Below, piece after piece: positions 26,473-34,975 of a stretch of 64,000 nucleotides of DNA. This stretch comes from Leifsonia shinshuensis. Its GTDB lineage: Bacteria > Actinomycetota > Actinomycetes > Actinomycetales > Microbacteriaceae. Within the stretch, counting starts at the first letter, position 1; every line of letters starts with the position of its first letter. The notes beneath the pieces are model-generated. The model ran no database searches and had not been told where the DNA came from. It saw only the letters and a program-made list of their open reading frames with translations. The stretch is from NCBI RefSeq assembly GCF_031456835.1, contig NZ_JAVDVK010000001.1, forward strand, positions 2,604,001-2,668,000, written 5' to 3'. Both the position numbers and the translations under genes were made by a program.

Positions 26473-27285
26473 GTGCGCTACACCGACGCCCCCGCCCGCC
26501 GCGACGAGCTCCTCCGCCGGCTCTCGGCCGAAGGCTACGTCTCGTCGTCGCGCGTCGCGGACGAGCTGGGCGTCTCCGAGATGACCATCCGGCGCGACCT
26601 GCGCCAGCTCGAGGCGGAGGGGCTGGCCCGTCGCGTCGTCGGAGGCGCGAGCCTCCCGAACCTCGGCCACGGCCGTCCCTTCGACGAGCGCGCGGTCACC
26701 GGCAGCGGCGAGAAGCACACCATCGCCGAGGCGTGCCTGCAGCTGCTCGACGGCGCCGTGACGGTCGCCCTCGACGCGGGCACGACGGTCGCACCGCTCG
26801 CCGGGATGCTGCCCGCCGGCTCCACGATCATCAGCCACTCCGTCCCCGTCATCCAGGCGGCGATCGCGCGCGACGACGTCGAGCTGGTCGCCGTCGGCGG
26901 CGTCTACCAGAACGAGACGCGCAGCTTCGCGGGCTCGGCCGCGCGGCGCACGATCGCCGACTACTCGGTGGATGTGGCGGTGCTGTCCGCGACCGCCGTC
27001 GACCGAAGCGGCATCCTCTGCGCCAACGCACTCGACGCCGAACTGAAGCAGGAGCTCGCCCGCGCCGCCCGCACCACGGTGCTGCTCGTGGACCACTCGA
27101 AGCTCGGTGCGCGTGCGCCCATCCGCGTGGGCGGACTGGACCTCGTCGACATCATCGTGACCGACGCCGGGGCCGACCCGGACGACCTCCGCGTGCTGCG
27201 CGAGATCGGGGCGACGGTCGTCGTCGCGGGCGAGACGGTGGACGCGCTCTCCACCGCCGGCGACGCGGGGGTCGACGTCTCGTGA
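26473..27285 (+). CDS. DeoR-family transcriptional repressor
   Basis: A 270-aa protein. N-terminal DeoR helix-turn-helix: 'RRDELLRRLSAEGYVSSSRV', 'ADELGVSEMTIRRDLRQLE'. The C-terminal sugar-phosphate sensor domain has 'ALDAGTTVAPLAG' and 'LLVDHSKLG'. GTG 26473 is preceded by no clear ribosome binding site, so the message may be leaderless. The downstream kinase begins on the last base of its stop (TGATG). It probably controls both its own operon and the divergent FGGY kinase operon. Confidence 0.85.
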   Translation: MRYTDAPARRDELLRRLSAEGYVSSSRVADELGVSEMTIRRDLRQLEAEGLARRVVGGASLPNLGHGRPFDERAVTGSGEKHTIAEACLQLLDGAVTVALDAGTTVAPLAGMLPAGSTIISHSVPVIQAAIARDDVELVAVGGVYQNETRSFAGSAARRTIADYSVDVAVLSATAVDRSGILCANALDAELKQELARAARTTVLLVDHSKLGARAPIRVGGLDLVDIIVTDAGADPDDLRVLREIGATVVVAGETVDALSTAGDAGVDVS

Positions 27286-28568
27286 TGCGACTCGGCGCCG
27301 TCGCCGACGACGTCACGGGCGCCTGCGATCTCGCGGGCCGCGTCGCCGAGGCGGGACTTCCTGCGAGCGTGCTGCTCACCGCGTCGGCGGACGCGGCCGA
27401 CGCCGCCGTATTCCCCGGCGATGGCTCGGGATGTGCGGTCGTCGCGCTCAAGGTGCGCACCGCACCCGTGGCGGAGGCGGTCGACGCATCCACCGCCGCC
27501 GCCCGGCTGCTCCTCTCGGCCGGCGCCACGCAGCTGTACCAGAAGTACTGCTCGACCTTCGACTCCACGCCCTCCGGCAACATCGGGCCGATCGCCGATG
27601 CGCTCCTGGACGTCGCCGGCGCGACCGCATCGGTGGGGACGCCGGCCACCCCCGGCGCCGGCCGCACCCAGTATCAGGGCGTCCTGTTCGTGGACGGCGT
27701 GCCGCTCGCCGAGTCGCCCATGCGCGACCACCCCCTCACGCCGATGCGCGATTCCAACCTCGTCCGCCTGCTCGCACCGCAGACCCGCGCGCCGGTCGGG
27801 CTCGTGCGCTGGGAGGACGTCCAGCGCGGCTCGGCCACGGTCGCCGCCGCCATCGCCGACGGGCACACCCTGGTGGATGCGCTCACCGAGCAGGATCTCG
27901 ACCTCATCGCCGCGGCCGTGCGCGAGCGGGCGGCCGACGCGCCGATCCTCGCGGGCGGCGGGGCCGGGGTCGCCACCGCGCTGGCCCGGGCCGAGATGCG
28001 GGAGAGCGGCGTCGCCGGTGGGGCGGCCGGGCTCCCGTCGGTCCCGGTGACCGGCCGGCTCATCCTCGCCGGGAGCGCCTCGGCGGCCACGCGCGCTCAG
28101 CTCGCGGCGTTCCGCGGCGAGCGCCACGTGCTCGATCCACGCGAGCTCGACCGCGATGCGGACGCGGCACTGGCCCGGCTCCGGGATGCGCTCGCCGCCC
28201 ACGACGACCGGCGATCGCCGCTCCTCATCCACGCCTCGCCCGAGGTGGCCGCCGCACAGGAAGCGCTGGGCGCCGCTCGTGCCGCCGCTCTGCTCGAGGG
28301 TGCGCTCGCCGAACTCGCCGCCGTCGCGGTCCACGAGTTCGGGTACAGCCACCTGCTCATCGCGGGCGGCGAGACGTCCGGCGCCGTGACCGCGCGGCTG
28401 GGCATCGCCCGGCTACGGATCGGCGCACAGGCGGCGCCGGGCGTGCCCTGGGCCGTGGCGGCGAGCGCAGCGCCCGGCGGGGAGGAGCGCACGATCGCGG
28501 TGCTGCTGAAGTCCGGCAACTTCGGCGGCCCGGCACTCTTCGACGACGCCTGGGAGGTCGCGCCGTGA
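27285..28568 (+). CDS. DUF1537 four-carbon acid sugar kinase (OtnK/DtnK-like)
   Basis: A 427-aa protein. The N-terminal 'LGAVADDVTGACDLAGRVAEAG' is the substrate-binding start of the DUF1537 family, 'YQKYCSTFDSTPSGNIGP' follows, and the C-terminal nucleotide-binding domain has 'LLIAGGETSGAVTARLG'. Characterised members phosphorylate D-threonate, D-erythronate or 3-oxo-tetronate. The OtnC-like aldolase gene follows with overlapping stop and start, which favours 3-oxo-tetronate kinase. The dehydrogenase and isomerase of the known pathway are not next to it. Confidence 0.83.
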   Translation: MRLGAVADDVTGACDLAGRVAEAGLPASVLLTASADAADAAVFPGDGSGCAVVALKVRTAPVAEAVDASTAAARLLLSAGATQLYQKYCSTFDSTPSGNIGPIADALLDVAGATASVGTPATPGAGRTQYQGVLFVDGVPLAESPMRDHPLTPMRDSNLVRLLAPQTRAPVGLVRWEDVQRGSATVAAAIADGHTLVDALTEQDLDLIAAAVRERAADAPILAGGGAGVATALARAEMRESGVAGGAAGLPSVPVTGRLILAGSASAATRAQLAAFRGERHVLDPRELDRDADAALARLRDALAAHDDRRSPLLIHASPEVAAAQEALGAARAAALLEGALAELAAVAVHEFGYSHLLIAGGETSGAVTARLGIARLRIGAQAAPGVPWAVAASAAPGGEERTIAVLLKSGNFGGPALFDDAWEVAP

Positions 28569-29203
28569 CCGCCATCCGCACCGAGTCCGACGCCCGCGCC
28601 GCCGTCGTGCGGGCCTGCCGCCACCTGTCGGGCGCAGGCCTGTCGCCCGGAAGCTCCGGAAACGTGAGCGTCCGCGTCGGCGCCCGCATCATCGCCACGC
28701 CGACCGGCTCGTCGCTCCGCTCGGTCACCGAGGAGCAGCTCGCCGCGACGCCGGCCGATCAGGACGGGACCCCCCGGCCCACCAAGGAACTGCCCCTTCA
28801 CGCGGCCATGTACGCCGCGCATCCCGAGGCCACGGCGGTTGTCCACCTCCACTCGCCGTACGCCACGGCGATCGCCTGCCTGCCGCCGACCCCCGACGGC
28901 TTCGCGCCGCTCCCGCCGCTGACGCCCTACCGGGTGATGCGGTTGGGCGACGTGCCCCTCGTCCCCTACGCGCCGCCGGGAAGCGCCGAGCTCGCCTCGG
29001 GGGTGGCCGCCGCCGCTCCCGGGCACCCCGTCCTGCTGCTCGCGAACCACGGACCGGTGGTCGCGGCGGCCACGCTCGACGCGGCGATCGACCTCGCCGA
29101 AGAGCTCGAGACGGCGGCGCAGCTCACGCTGCTGCTGAAGCAGGCCCCCGCGGTCGCCCTCGATGCCGCAGCGGTCGCGGCGCTGACCCCGCCGGGACGC
29201 TGA
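28565..29203 (+). CDS. Class II aldolase / OtnC-like 3-oxo-tetronate-phosphate decarboxylase
   Basis: A 212-aa protein. 'LSPGSSGNVSVRVG' (phosphate binding), 'PTKELPLHAAMYAAHPEA' (catalytic Glu), 'VVHLHSPYATA' (zinc histidines) and 'LLLANHGPVVAA' (third histidine) define the class II aldolase/adducin fold. Next to a DUF1537 kinase, the OtnC reaction (decarboxylating 3-oxo-tetronate 4-phosphate to dihydroxyacetone phosphate) is the best guess. Its GTG overlaps the kinase stop (GTGA). Confidence 0.82.
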   Translation: MTAIRTESDARAAVVRACRHLSGAGLSPGSSGNVSVRVGARIIATPTGSSLRSVTEEQLAATPADQDGTPRPTKELPLHAAMYAAHPEATAVVHLHSPYATAIACLPPTPDGFAPLPPLTPYRVMRLGDVPLVPYAPPGSAELASGVAAAAPGHPVLLLANHGPVVAAATLDAAIDLAEELETAAQLTLLLKQAPAVALDAAAVAALTPPGR

Positions 29204-29272
29204 ACCGCCGCCGGGTTCCCGCCGTCCGTTCACTCCCTCCTCCCTTCCCGCTCGATCCCTCAGGAGCACTCC

Positions 29273-31318
29273 GTGTCCAGCGTGCGCGCTGCCCGTCCAT
29301 CCCCCTCCCGTCCGCCGTCGGGCCCGCCGCGCGGTGCGCGCATCCCCGCGGCCCGGCCGAGCGACCGGCACCTCTCGTCGGTGCCGCGCTTCCTGCTCTG
29401 GCAGGCCGCCCGGCAGCCGTTCACCCTGGGCGCCGGCGTGCTCTTCGGCGTCGTCTGGATGCTGTGCCAGGCGATCTGGCCCTACCTGCTCGGCCGGGCG
29501 GTCGACGAGGGCGTCTCGGGAGATCCGGCCCGGCTGTGGCTGTGGTGCGCGGCGCTGCTCGGCGTCGCCGTGGTGCAGGCGGTGACCGGGATGCTGCGGC
29601 ACCGGATGGCCGTCTCGAACTGGCTGCGCTCCTCCCTCGGCGTCGCGCGGCTGATCGGGTACCACTCGGCGGAGACGGGATCGGCGATCACGGCGACCAC
29701 GTCGTCCGGCGAGATCGTCGCGACCGTCAACACCGACTCCCTGCGGCTCGGCGCCATGTTCGACGTCACGGCCCGGCTCGGCGGCGGGGTTGTCGCGTTC
29801 ATCGCGGTGTCGATCATCATGCTCAACGCATCCCTGCCGCTCGGGCTCGCCGTGGTCATCGGCGTTCCGGCTGTCGCGCTCGTGCTCGCGCTGCTGCTGC
29901 GTCCGCTGCGCACCCGCCAGTCCGTCTGGCGCGAGGAGTCCGGCGGGCTCACCACGCTCGGCGCCGACACCGTCGTGGGCCTGCGTGTGCTGCGCGGGAT
30001 CGGCGGCGAGCACGAGTTCGTCGACCGCTACGCCCGCCAGTCGCAGCGCGTGCGCGCCGCGGGCGTCGGCGTCGCGAAGACGCAGAGCTGGCTGGACGGC
30101 CTGCAGGTGCTGCTGCCCGGCGCCTTCCTCGTGTTCATCGTCTGGTTCGGGGCGCACCTCGCCGTCGCGGGCAGCATCACTCCCGGACAGCTGACGGCCT
30201 TCTACGGGTACGCGACGTTCCTGGTGCTCCCGCTGCGGACGGCGGTGGAGGCCGCCCAGACGTTCACCGCCGGCGTCGTGTCGGCCCGCCGTGTGCTGTC
30301 CGTGCTGCGCACACAGCCCGCGGCGCGCGACCGGGACGAGACCGCTGAGGCCCCGGCCTGGGGTTCCGCCATCGAAGACCTCGCCTCCGGGGTCGTGGTG
30401 GAGCCGGGCCGCTTCACCGCGATCGTGGACGCCGACCCCGACGAAGCGGCGGCCATCGCGACCCGGCTCGGCCGCTTCGACGACACCGTCCACCGCGAGG
30501 CGCCGGTGCTGTGGGGCGGCGTCGACCACACGCGCGTGCCGGTGAAGGAGGTGCGCGAGCGCATCGTGGTCAACGACGCCAACCCGCACCTCTTCGGCGG
30601 CCGGCTGCTCGACGGGCTCGACACGCTGCCCATCCGGGACCGCGAGTACACCGACACGCACACGGGCCGCATCCGCCGGGTGTCCGCAGCCCTCGACACC
30701 GCCGCGGCGACCGAGACCGTGGAGGCGCTGCCGGACGGCGTCCACGAGCGGGTCGCCGAGCGCGGCCGTACCTTCTCGGGCGGTCAGCGCCAGCGGCTCA
30801 GCCTCGCCCGGGCGCTGCTCACCGACGCGGAGGTGCTCGTGCTGATCGAGCCGACCAGTGCGGTGGATGCGCACACCGAGTCGCAGATCGCCGAGCGGCT
30901 CCGCGAAGCGCGGGATGGACGGACGACGGTCGTCGTGACCGCCAGTCCGCTCCTCCTCGACCGGATGGACACCATCGCGGTCGTCCGCCGCGGACGGGTG
31001 GTGGGGACCGGCGACCACCAGACCCTGCTGCGGCAGGAGGACGACCTCGGCGACCTCTACCGCGCCATCGTCTCGCGCACGATCAGCGCGGCCGAGCCCG
31101 CGGACGGCGAAGAGCTCGACGCCGCGTGGACCGGCTCCATCGACGCGCTCTGGACGGCGACGCATCCCGTGACCGCCCAGCGGCCGGACGGCGGCACGCG
31201 CGCGGGCACGAAGAAGAAGGACAAGAAGGAGAAGAAGGCGAAGCGGGCCGCGAAGAAGCGGGCGACTCCGGACTCCACCCCCACGAAGGGAACCGACGAT
31301 GCTGCTTCCGATCGCTAG
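29273..31318 (+). CDS. ABC exporter half-transporter with degenerate ATP site (permease-ATPase fusion)
   Basis: A 681-aa protein. Six-helix exporter domain at ~40-330, then a nucleotide-binding domain. The signature motif is intact ('FSGGQRQRLSLARALL', from residue 501). The Walker A region reads 'TAIVDADPDEAAAIAT' (no GxxGxGKS), and Walker B is 'VLVLIEPTSAVD' (Ile in place of the essential Asp). It cannot bind ATP normally at its own Walker A. The C-terminus is lysine-rich ('GTKKKDKKEKKAKRAAKK'). The next gene overlaps by 20 bases and has the opposite defects, so the two should form a heterodimer with one working ATP site. GTG 29273 follows an AGGAG box. Confidence 0.85.
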   Translation: MSSVRAARPSPSRPPSGPPRGARIPAARPSDRHLSSVPRFLLWQAARQPFTLGAGVLFGVVWMLCQAIWPYLLGRAVDEGVSGDPARLWLWCAALLGVAVVQAVTGMLRHRMAVSNWLRSSLGVARLIGYHSAETGSAITATTSSGEIVATVNTDSLRLGAMFDVTARLGGGVVAFIAVSIIMLNASLPLGLAVVIGVPAVALVLALLLRPLRTRQSVWREESGGLTTLGADTVVGLRVLRGIGGEHEFVDRYARQSQRVRAAGVGVAKTQSWLDGLQVLLPGAFLVFIVWFGAHLAVAGSITPGQLTAFYGYATFLVLPLRTAVEAAQTFTAGVVSARRVLSVLRTQPAARDRDETAEAPAWGSAIEDLASGVVVEPGRFTAIVDADPDEAAAIATRLGRFDDTVHREAPVLWGGVDHTRVPVKEVRERIVVNDANPHLFGGRLLDGLDTLPIRDREYTDTHTGRIRRVSAALDTAAATETVEALPDGVHERVAERGRTFSGGQRQRLSLARALLTDAEVLVLIEPTSAVDAHTESQIAERLREARDGRTTVVVTASPLLLDRMDTIAVVRRGRVVGTGDHQTLLRQEDDLGDLYRAIVSRTISAAEPADGEELDAAWTGSIDALWTATHPVTAQRPDGGTRAGTKKKDKKEKKAKRAAKKRATPDSTPTKGTDDAASDR

Positions 31319-33041
31319 CACCGCGACCGTCCGGGCCACCGGCGCGCGGCTCATCCGCCAGCACCGCGGCGGGCTCTCCGTCGTCCTGCTCCTGCACACC
31401 CTCGCGGCGGTCGCCGGACTCGCGGGTCCCGCGCTGATCGGCCTCATCATCGACGGGATCACCGGGCACACCCTCACCAGCACCGGCATCGACACGATCG
31501 CGCTCATCCTGCTCGGCGCCATCGTCTGCCAGGCGGTGCTGATCCGCTTCGCGCAGCGGCAGTCGATGGTGCTCGGCGAGGGCGTGTTCGCGCAGCTCCG
31601 CGAAGAGTTCCTCGCCACCGTCGCGCGCCTCCCGCTCTCGACCGTGGAGGCGGCGGGGACCGGCGACCTGCTCGCGCGGACCACCAACGACATCCAGTCG
31701 GTCGCCCAGACCGTGCGGTTCGGGGTGCCGCGCATCCTCGTCGCCGGGGTGACAGCCGTGCTGACCGTGGTCGCGGCATTCCTGGTGAACCCGGCCGTTG
31801 CTGTTGCGATGTTCGCCGGCGTCCCGATCCTGATCGTCGCCGCGCGCTGGTACCTCAAGCGGTCCGGGCCGGGCTACCAGCGGCAGCTCGCCTCCTACGC
31901 CACGCTCGGCGGGACCATCAGCGAGACCGTGGACGGCGTCCGCACCATCGAGGCGCTCAGCCTGGCGCCGGCGCAGCGGGCCAAGATCGACGCGGCCCTC
32001 CGCGAGCGCCGCGACTCCGAGTGGTACACGCTGTGGCTGCGGTCCTGGTTCTTCCCGAGCACCGACATCGCGTTCCTGCTGCCGGTCATCGTGGTGCTCG
32101 CCTGGGGCGCGTTCCTGGTCGGCCAGGGCGTCGCCGGCATCGGCGCGGTCACGGCGGTCGCGCTCTACGCCATGCAGCTCGTGTCGCCGGTCGACGAACT
32201 GATCAGCTGGCTGGACGAGATCCAGGTCGGCACGACCGCGCTGTCGCGCATCATCGGCGTCGCCGACGTTCCGGAGGACCGGCACGCGACGGGCGAGCAG
32301 CCCGCGGACGAGCACGTGGTCGCGAAGGACGTGCGCTACGCGTACCGCGAAGGCACGGAGGTGCTGCACGGCGTCAGCCTCGACCTGGCCGTCGGCGAGC
32401 GGCTGGCGATCGTCGGGCCGTCCGGCTCGGGCAAGTCGACGCTCGGCCGTCTCATGGCGGGCATCACCGAGCCGACCGGCGGGCGGATCACCGTCGGCGG
32501 CGTGCGGCTGGTCGACCTCCCGCTGGACGACCTGCGCAGCCACGTCGCGCTCGTCACGCAGGAGCACCACGTCTTCGTCGGCACCATCGCCGAGAACCTG
32601 TCCCTCGCCAAGCCCGGCGCCGGACGCGACGAGCTCGCGCGCGCCCTCCGGGTGGTGGATGCGCTCCGCTGGGTCGCCGCGATGCCGAAGGGCCTCGACA
32701 CGGTCGTGGGCTCGGGCGGTGTCGTCCTCACTCCGGCACAGGCGCAGCAGCTCGCCCTCGCGCGGCTGGTGCTGCTCGACCCGCACACGCTGATCCTGGA
32801 CGAGGCGACCTCCCTGCTCGACCCGACCGCCGCCCGCGACCTGGAGCGCGCCATGAACCGCGTGCTCGAGGGGCGGACCGTGGTCGCCATCGCACACCGG
32901 CTCCACACCGCGCACGACGCGGACCGCATCGCGGTGGTGCGCGACGGCGAGATCGAGGAGCTGGGCAGCCACGACGAACTGGTGGCCGCCGGCGGGGCCT
33001 ACGCCGAGCTCTGGTCGTCGTGGCACGGCGGCGGCCGGTGA
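31299..33041 (+). CDS. ABC exporter partner subunit (permease-ATPase fusion)
   Basis: A 580-aa protein. Exporter membrane domain at ~20-320, then a nucleotide-binding domain with intact Walker A 'GPSGSGKST' (from residue 373; Lys379) and Walker B 'LILDEATS' (Asp501, Glu502). The signature is 'LTPAQAQQLALARL' (from residue 477), where LSGGQ is expected. In a heterodimer its Walker A would pair with the FSGGQ of the upstream subunit, giving one catalytic site. The exported substrate is unknown. Its stop overlaps the GTG of the GH84 gene. Confidence 0.88.
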   Translation: MLLPIASTATVRATGARLIRQHRGGLSVVLLLHTLAAVAGLAGPALIGLIIDGITGHTLTSTGIDTIALILLGAIVCQAVLIRFAQRQSMVLGEGVFAQLREEFLATVARLPLSTVEAAGTGDLLARTTNDIQSVAQTVRFGVPRILVAGVTAVLTVVAAFLVNPAVAVAMFAGVPILIVAARWYLKRSGPGYQRQLASYATLGGTISETVDGVRTIEALSLAPAQRAKIDAALRERRDSEWYTLWLRSWFFPSTDIAFLLPVIVVLAWGAFLVGQGVAGIGAVTAVALYAMQLVSPVDELISWLDEIQVGTTALSRIIGVADVPEDRHATGEQPADEHVVAKDVRYAYREGTEVLHGVSLDLAVGERLAIVGPSGSGKSTLGRLMAGITEPTGGRITVGGVRLVDLPLDDLRSHVALVTQEHHVFVGTIAENLSLAKPGAGRDELARALRVVDALRWVAAMPKGLDTVVGSGGVVLTPAQAQQLALARLVLLDPHTLILDEATSLLDPTAARDLERAMNRVLEGRTVVAIAHRLHTAHDADRIAVVRDGEIEELGSHDELVAAGGAYAELWSSWHGGGR

Positions 33042-34885
33042 GCGGCCTCGCCTGGCGCGGGGTGGTCGAGGGCTTCTACGGCGAGCCGTGGTCGCACGCC
33101 GACCGGCTCGCCTGGTTCGACCGCGCCGGAGCCCTCGGGCTCGACCACTACCTGTACGCGCCCAAGGACGACCCGTGGCACCGGGAGCGCTGGCGGGAGC
33201 CGTATCCCGCCGACCGGCTGGCCGAGCTCGCTCGCCTGGGACGTGCTGCCGACGAGCGGGGCGTCCGCCTCGTGTACTCGGTCTCCCCCGGCCTCGACAT
33301 GCGGTTCGACGACGACGCGGACCACGAGGCGCTGGCGGCGAAGTGCCGGCAGCTGCTCGACGCCGGCATCCGGTCGTTCGCCCTGCTCTTCGACGACGTT
33401 CCGATGGAGGAGCCGGAGCTCCTCGGGCGGCAGCACGGCGCGGTGGCGGCGCGGTTCGAGCGGTCGTTCCTGCGGCCGGCCGGGATCCACGAGCCCGTGC
33501 TGTTCTGCCCGACCGACTACGCGGGGCTCGAACGGACGCCGTACCGGATCGGCCTGGACCGGACCCTGCCCCGGGATGCGCGGGTGCTGTGGACGGGGGC
33601 CGACATCGTCGTCGGGCGCGTGACGTCCGACGACATCGCCAGGGCGGCCGCCGCCTTCGGACGCGACCTGGTGCTGTGGGACAACTTCCCGGTGAACGAC
33701 TTCGACCGGTCCCGCGTGTTCCTCGGGCCGCTGACCGGGCGCGAGGCCGGGCCCGGGCTGGTCGGCATCGTCGCCAATCCGATGGTGGAGGCGGCGCCCT
33801 CCCGCTTCGCGCTGCACACCGTGGCGGAGTGGGCGGCCGACCCGTCGGCGTACGATCCCTCGGCTGCTGCCGATCGCGCGTACCGGGCCGTCGCCGGTGA
33901 TGACGACGGGGACGCGGCCGGGCTGCGGACCCTGGTGGATGCGTGCAGCGCGTGGCCCCCGGGCGCCCCGCGCTGGCCGCGGCTCGACGACGCCGTCGCC
34001 GCGGAGCGCTGGGACGACGCTGCCACGCTGCTCCGGGGCCTCGCGGAGACGGCGCCCAGCGCATCCACCCCCGTCGACCTGGCAGCACAGCTGGGACCGT
34101 GGATCGACGCGGCGCGCGCGACCGGCGCCGCGGGCGTCCTGGCGTGCCGGGTGCTGGGCGGCTCCCGGGACGGCGCTGACCCTGCCGACGCGATCGAGGA
34201 GCTCAGCACCGCGCTCCGCCTGCTGGAGGCCGAGTACGCGGACGTCGCCCGCGCCGCCGTGCTCGCGCTGGTCGATCGCGCGCTCGAACGCCTCGGCGTC
34301 GTCGGGACGCGGACGCACGGCACCGGCGCCACGGTCGCCGTCCTGACCGGCCCGAACCCGGCGCCGGGCGACCGCGAGCTGGTCGAGTTCCTCGGACGGT
34401 CCGGGATGCGCGCCCACCTCGGCGACGACCCCGCCGCCGACCTGCTCATCGTGACACGTGGCGCGACCGAGGAGACGGCCCGGGCAGCCGCGTCGCGCCC
34501 GGTCCCGCTGCTCGCCTGGGGACACCTGGTGCCGCTCGGGCTGGCGACCGCGGCGGCCGTTCCGCTCTCGCTCGACCGCATCCGCATCGCCGGCGCCGAC
34601 CATCCCGCCGCCGCCGGGCTCGACGGCGACGTCGTCGTGTACCGCGGCCGGTCGAAGCTGACCGTCGCCGACCCGCCGGAGGACGCAGCGGTCGTGGCGC
34701 ACGACCCCGAGTCCGGCCGCTCCGTCATCGGCGTCACCCCGGCCGGGTCGCGGCTGGCCGACGGGAGCATCGCCCCCGCCGCGCGCGCGACGTTCTTCCT
34801 GGCGGCCGACGGATTCGCACCGTGGCTCGTGACCCCGGAGGCGCGGGCGCTACTGCTCGCGACCGTGCGCGAGCTGCTCGGCTGA
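33038..34885 (+). CDS. GH84 beta-N-acetylhexosaminidase-like protein
   Basis: A 615-aa protein. The GH84 barrel begins at once with 'RGVVEGFYGEPWSHADR'. 'YLYAPKDDPWHRERWREPYP' and 'SFALLFDDVPM' (Asp119-Asp120, the catalytic pair) follow, then 'LWDNFPVNDF'. Residues ~280-430 are helical, and the last ~170 look like a class I glutamine-amidotransferase-type fold ('LLIVTRGATEETARAA', 'HPAAAGLDGDVVVYRG'). GH84 enzymes use substrate-assisted catalysis to remove beta-GlcNAc. No signal peptide. GTG overlaps the ABC stop, so exporter and enzyme are made together. Confidence 0.83.
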   Translation: MSGLAWRGVVEGFYGEPWSHADRLAWFDRAGALGLDHYLYAPKDDPWHRERWREPYPADRLAELARLGRAADERGVRLVYSVSPGLDMRFDDDADHEALAAKCRQLLDAGIRSFALLFDDVPMEEPELLGRQHGAVAARFERSFLRPAGIHEPVLFCPTDYAGLERTPYRIGLDRTLPRDARVLWTGADIVVGRVTSDDIARAAAAFGRDLVLWDNFPVNDFDRSRVFLGPLTGREAGPGLVGIVANPMVEAAPSRFALHTVAEWAADPSAYDPSAAADRAYRAVAGDDDGDAAGLRTLVDACSAWPPGAPRWPRLDDAVAAERWDDAATLLRGLAETAPSASTPVDLAAQLGPWIDAARATGAAGVLACRVLGGSRDGADPADAIEELSTALRLLEAEYADVARAAVLALVDRALERLGVVGTRTHGTGATVAVLTGPNPAPGDRELVEFLGRSGMRAHLGDDPAADLLIVTRGATEETARAAASRPVPLLAWGHLVPLGLATAAAVPLSLDRIRIAGADHPAAAGLDGDVVVYRGRSKLTVADPPEDAAVVAHDPESGRSVIGVTPAGSRLADGSIAPAARATFFLAADGFAPWLVTPEARALLLATVRELLG

Positions 34886-34975
34886 GCGGCGGCTCCCGCG
34901 CCGCGCACGGCGCTGCGGGGGCCACCCCGACCGGGGGACGGCGCGGACGGAGAAGCAGCCTAGAGTGGTCCCTGT

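Noticed and set aside
28097..31858. Minus-strand open frame of 1253 codons
   Set aside because: It lies opposite the DUF1537 kinase, aldolase and ABC exporter genes, which have clear family motifs. The translation is Arg/Gly/Ala-rich with no domain, as expected for antisense frames in GC-rich DNA.
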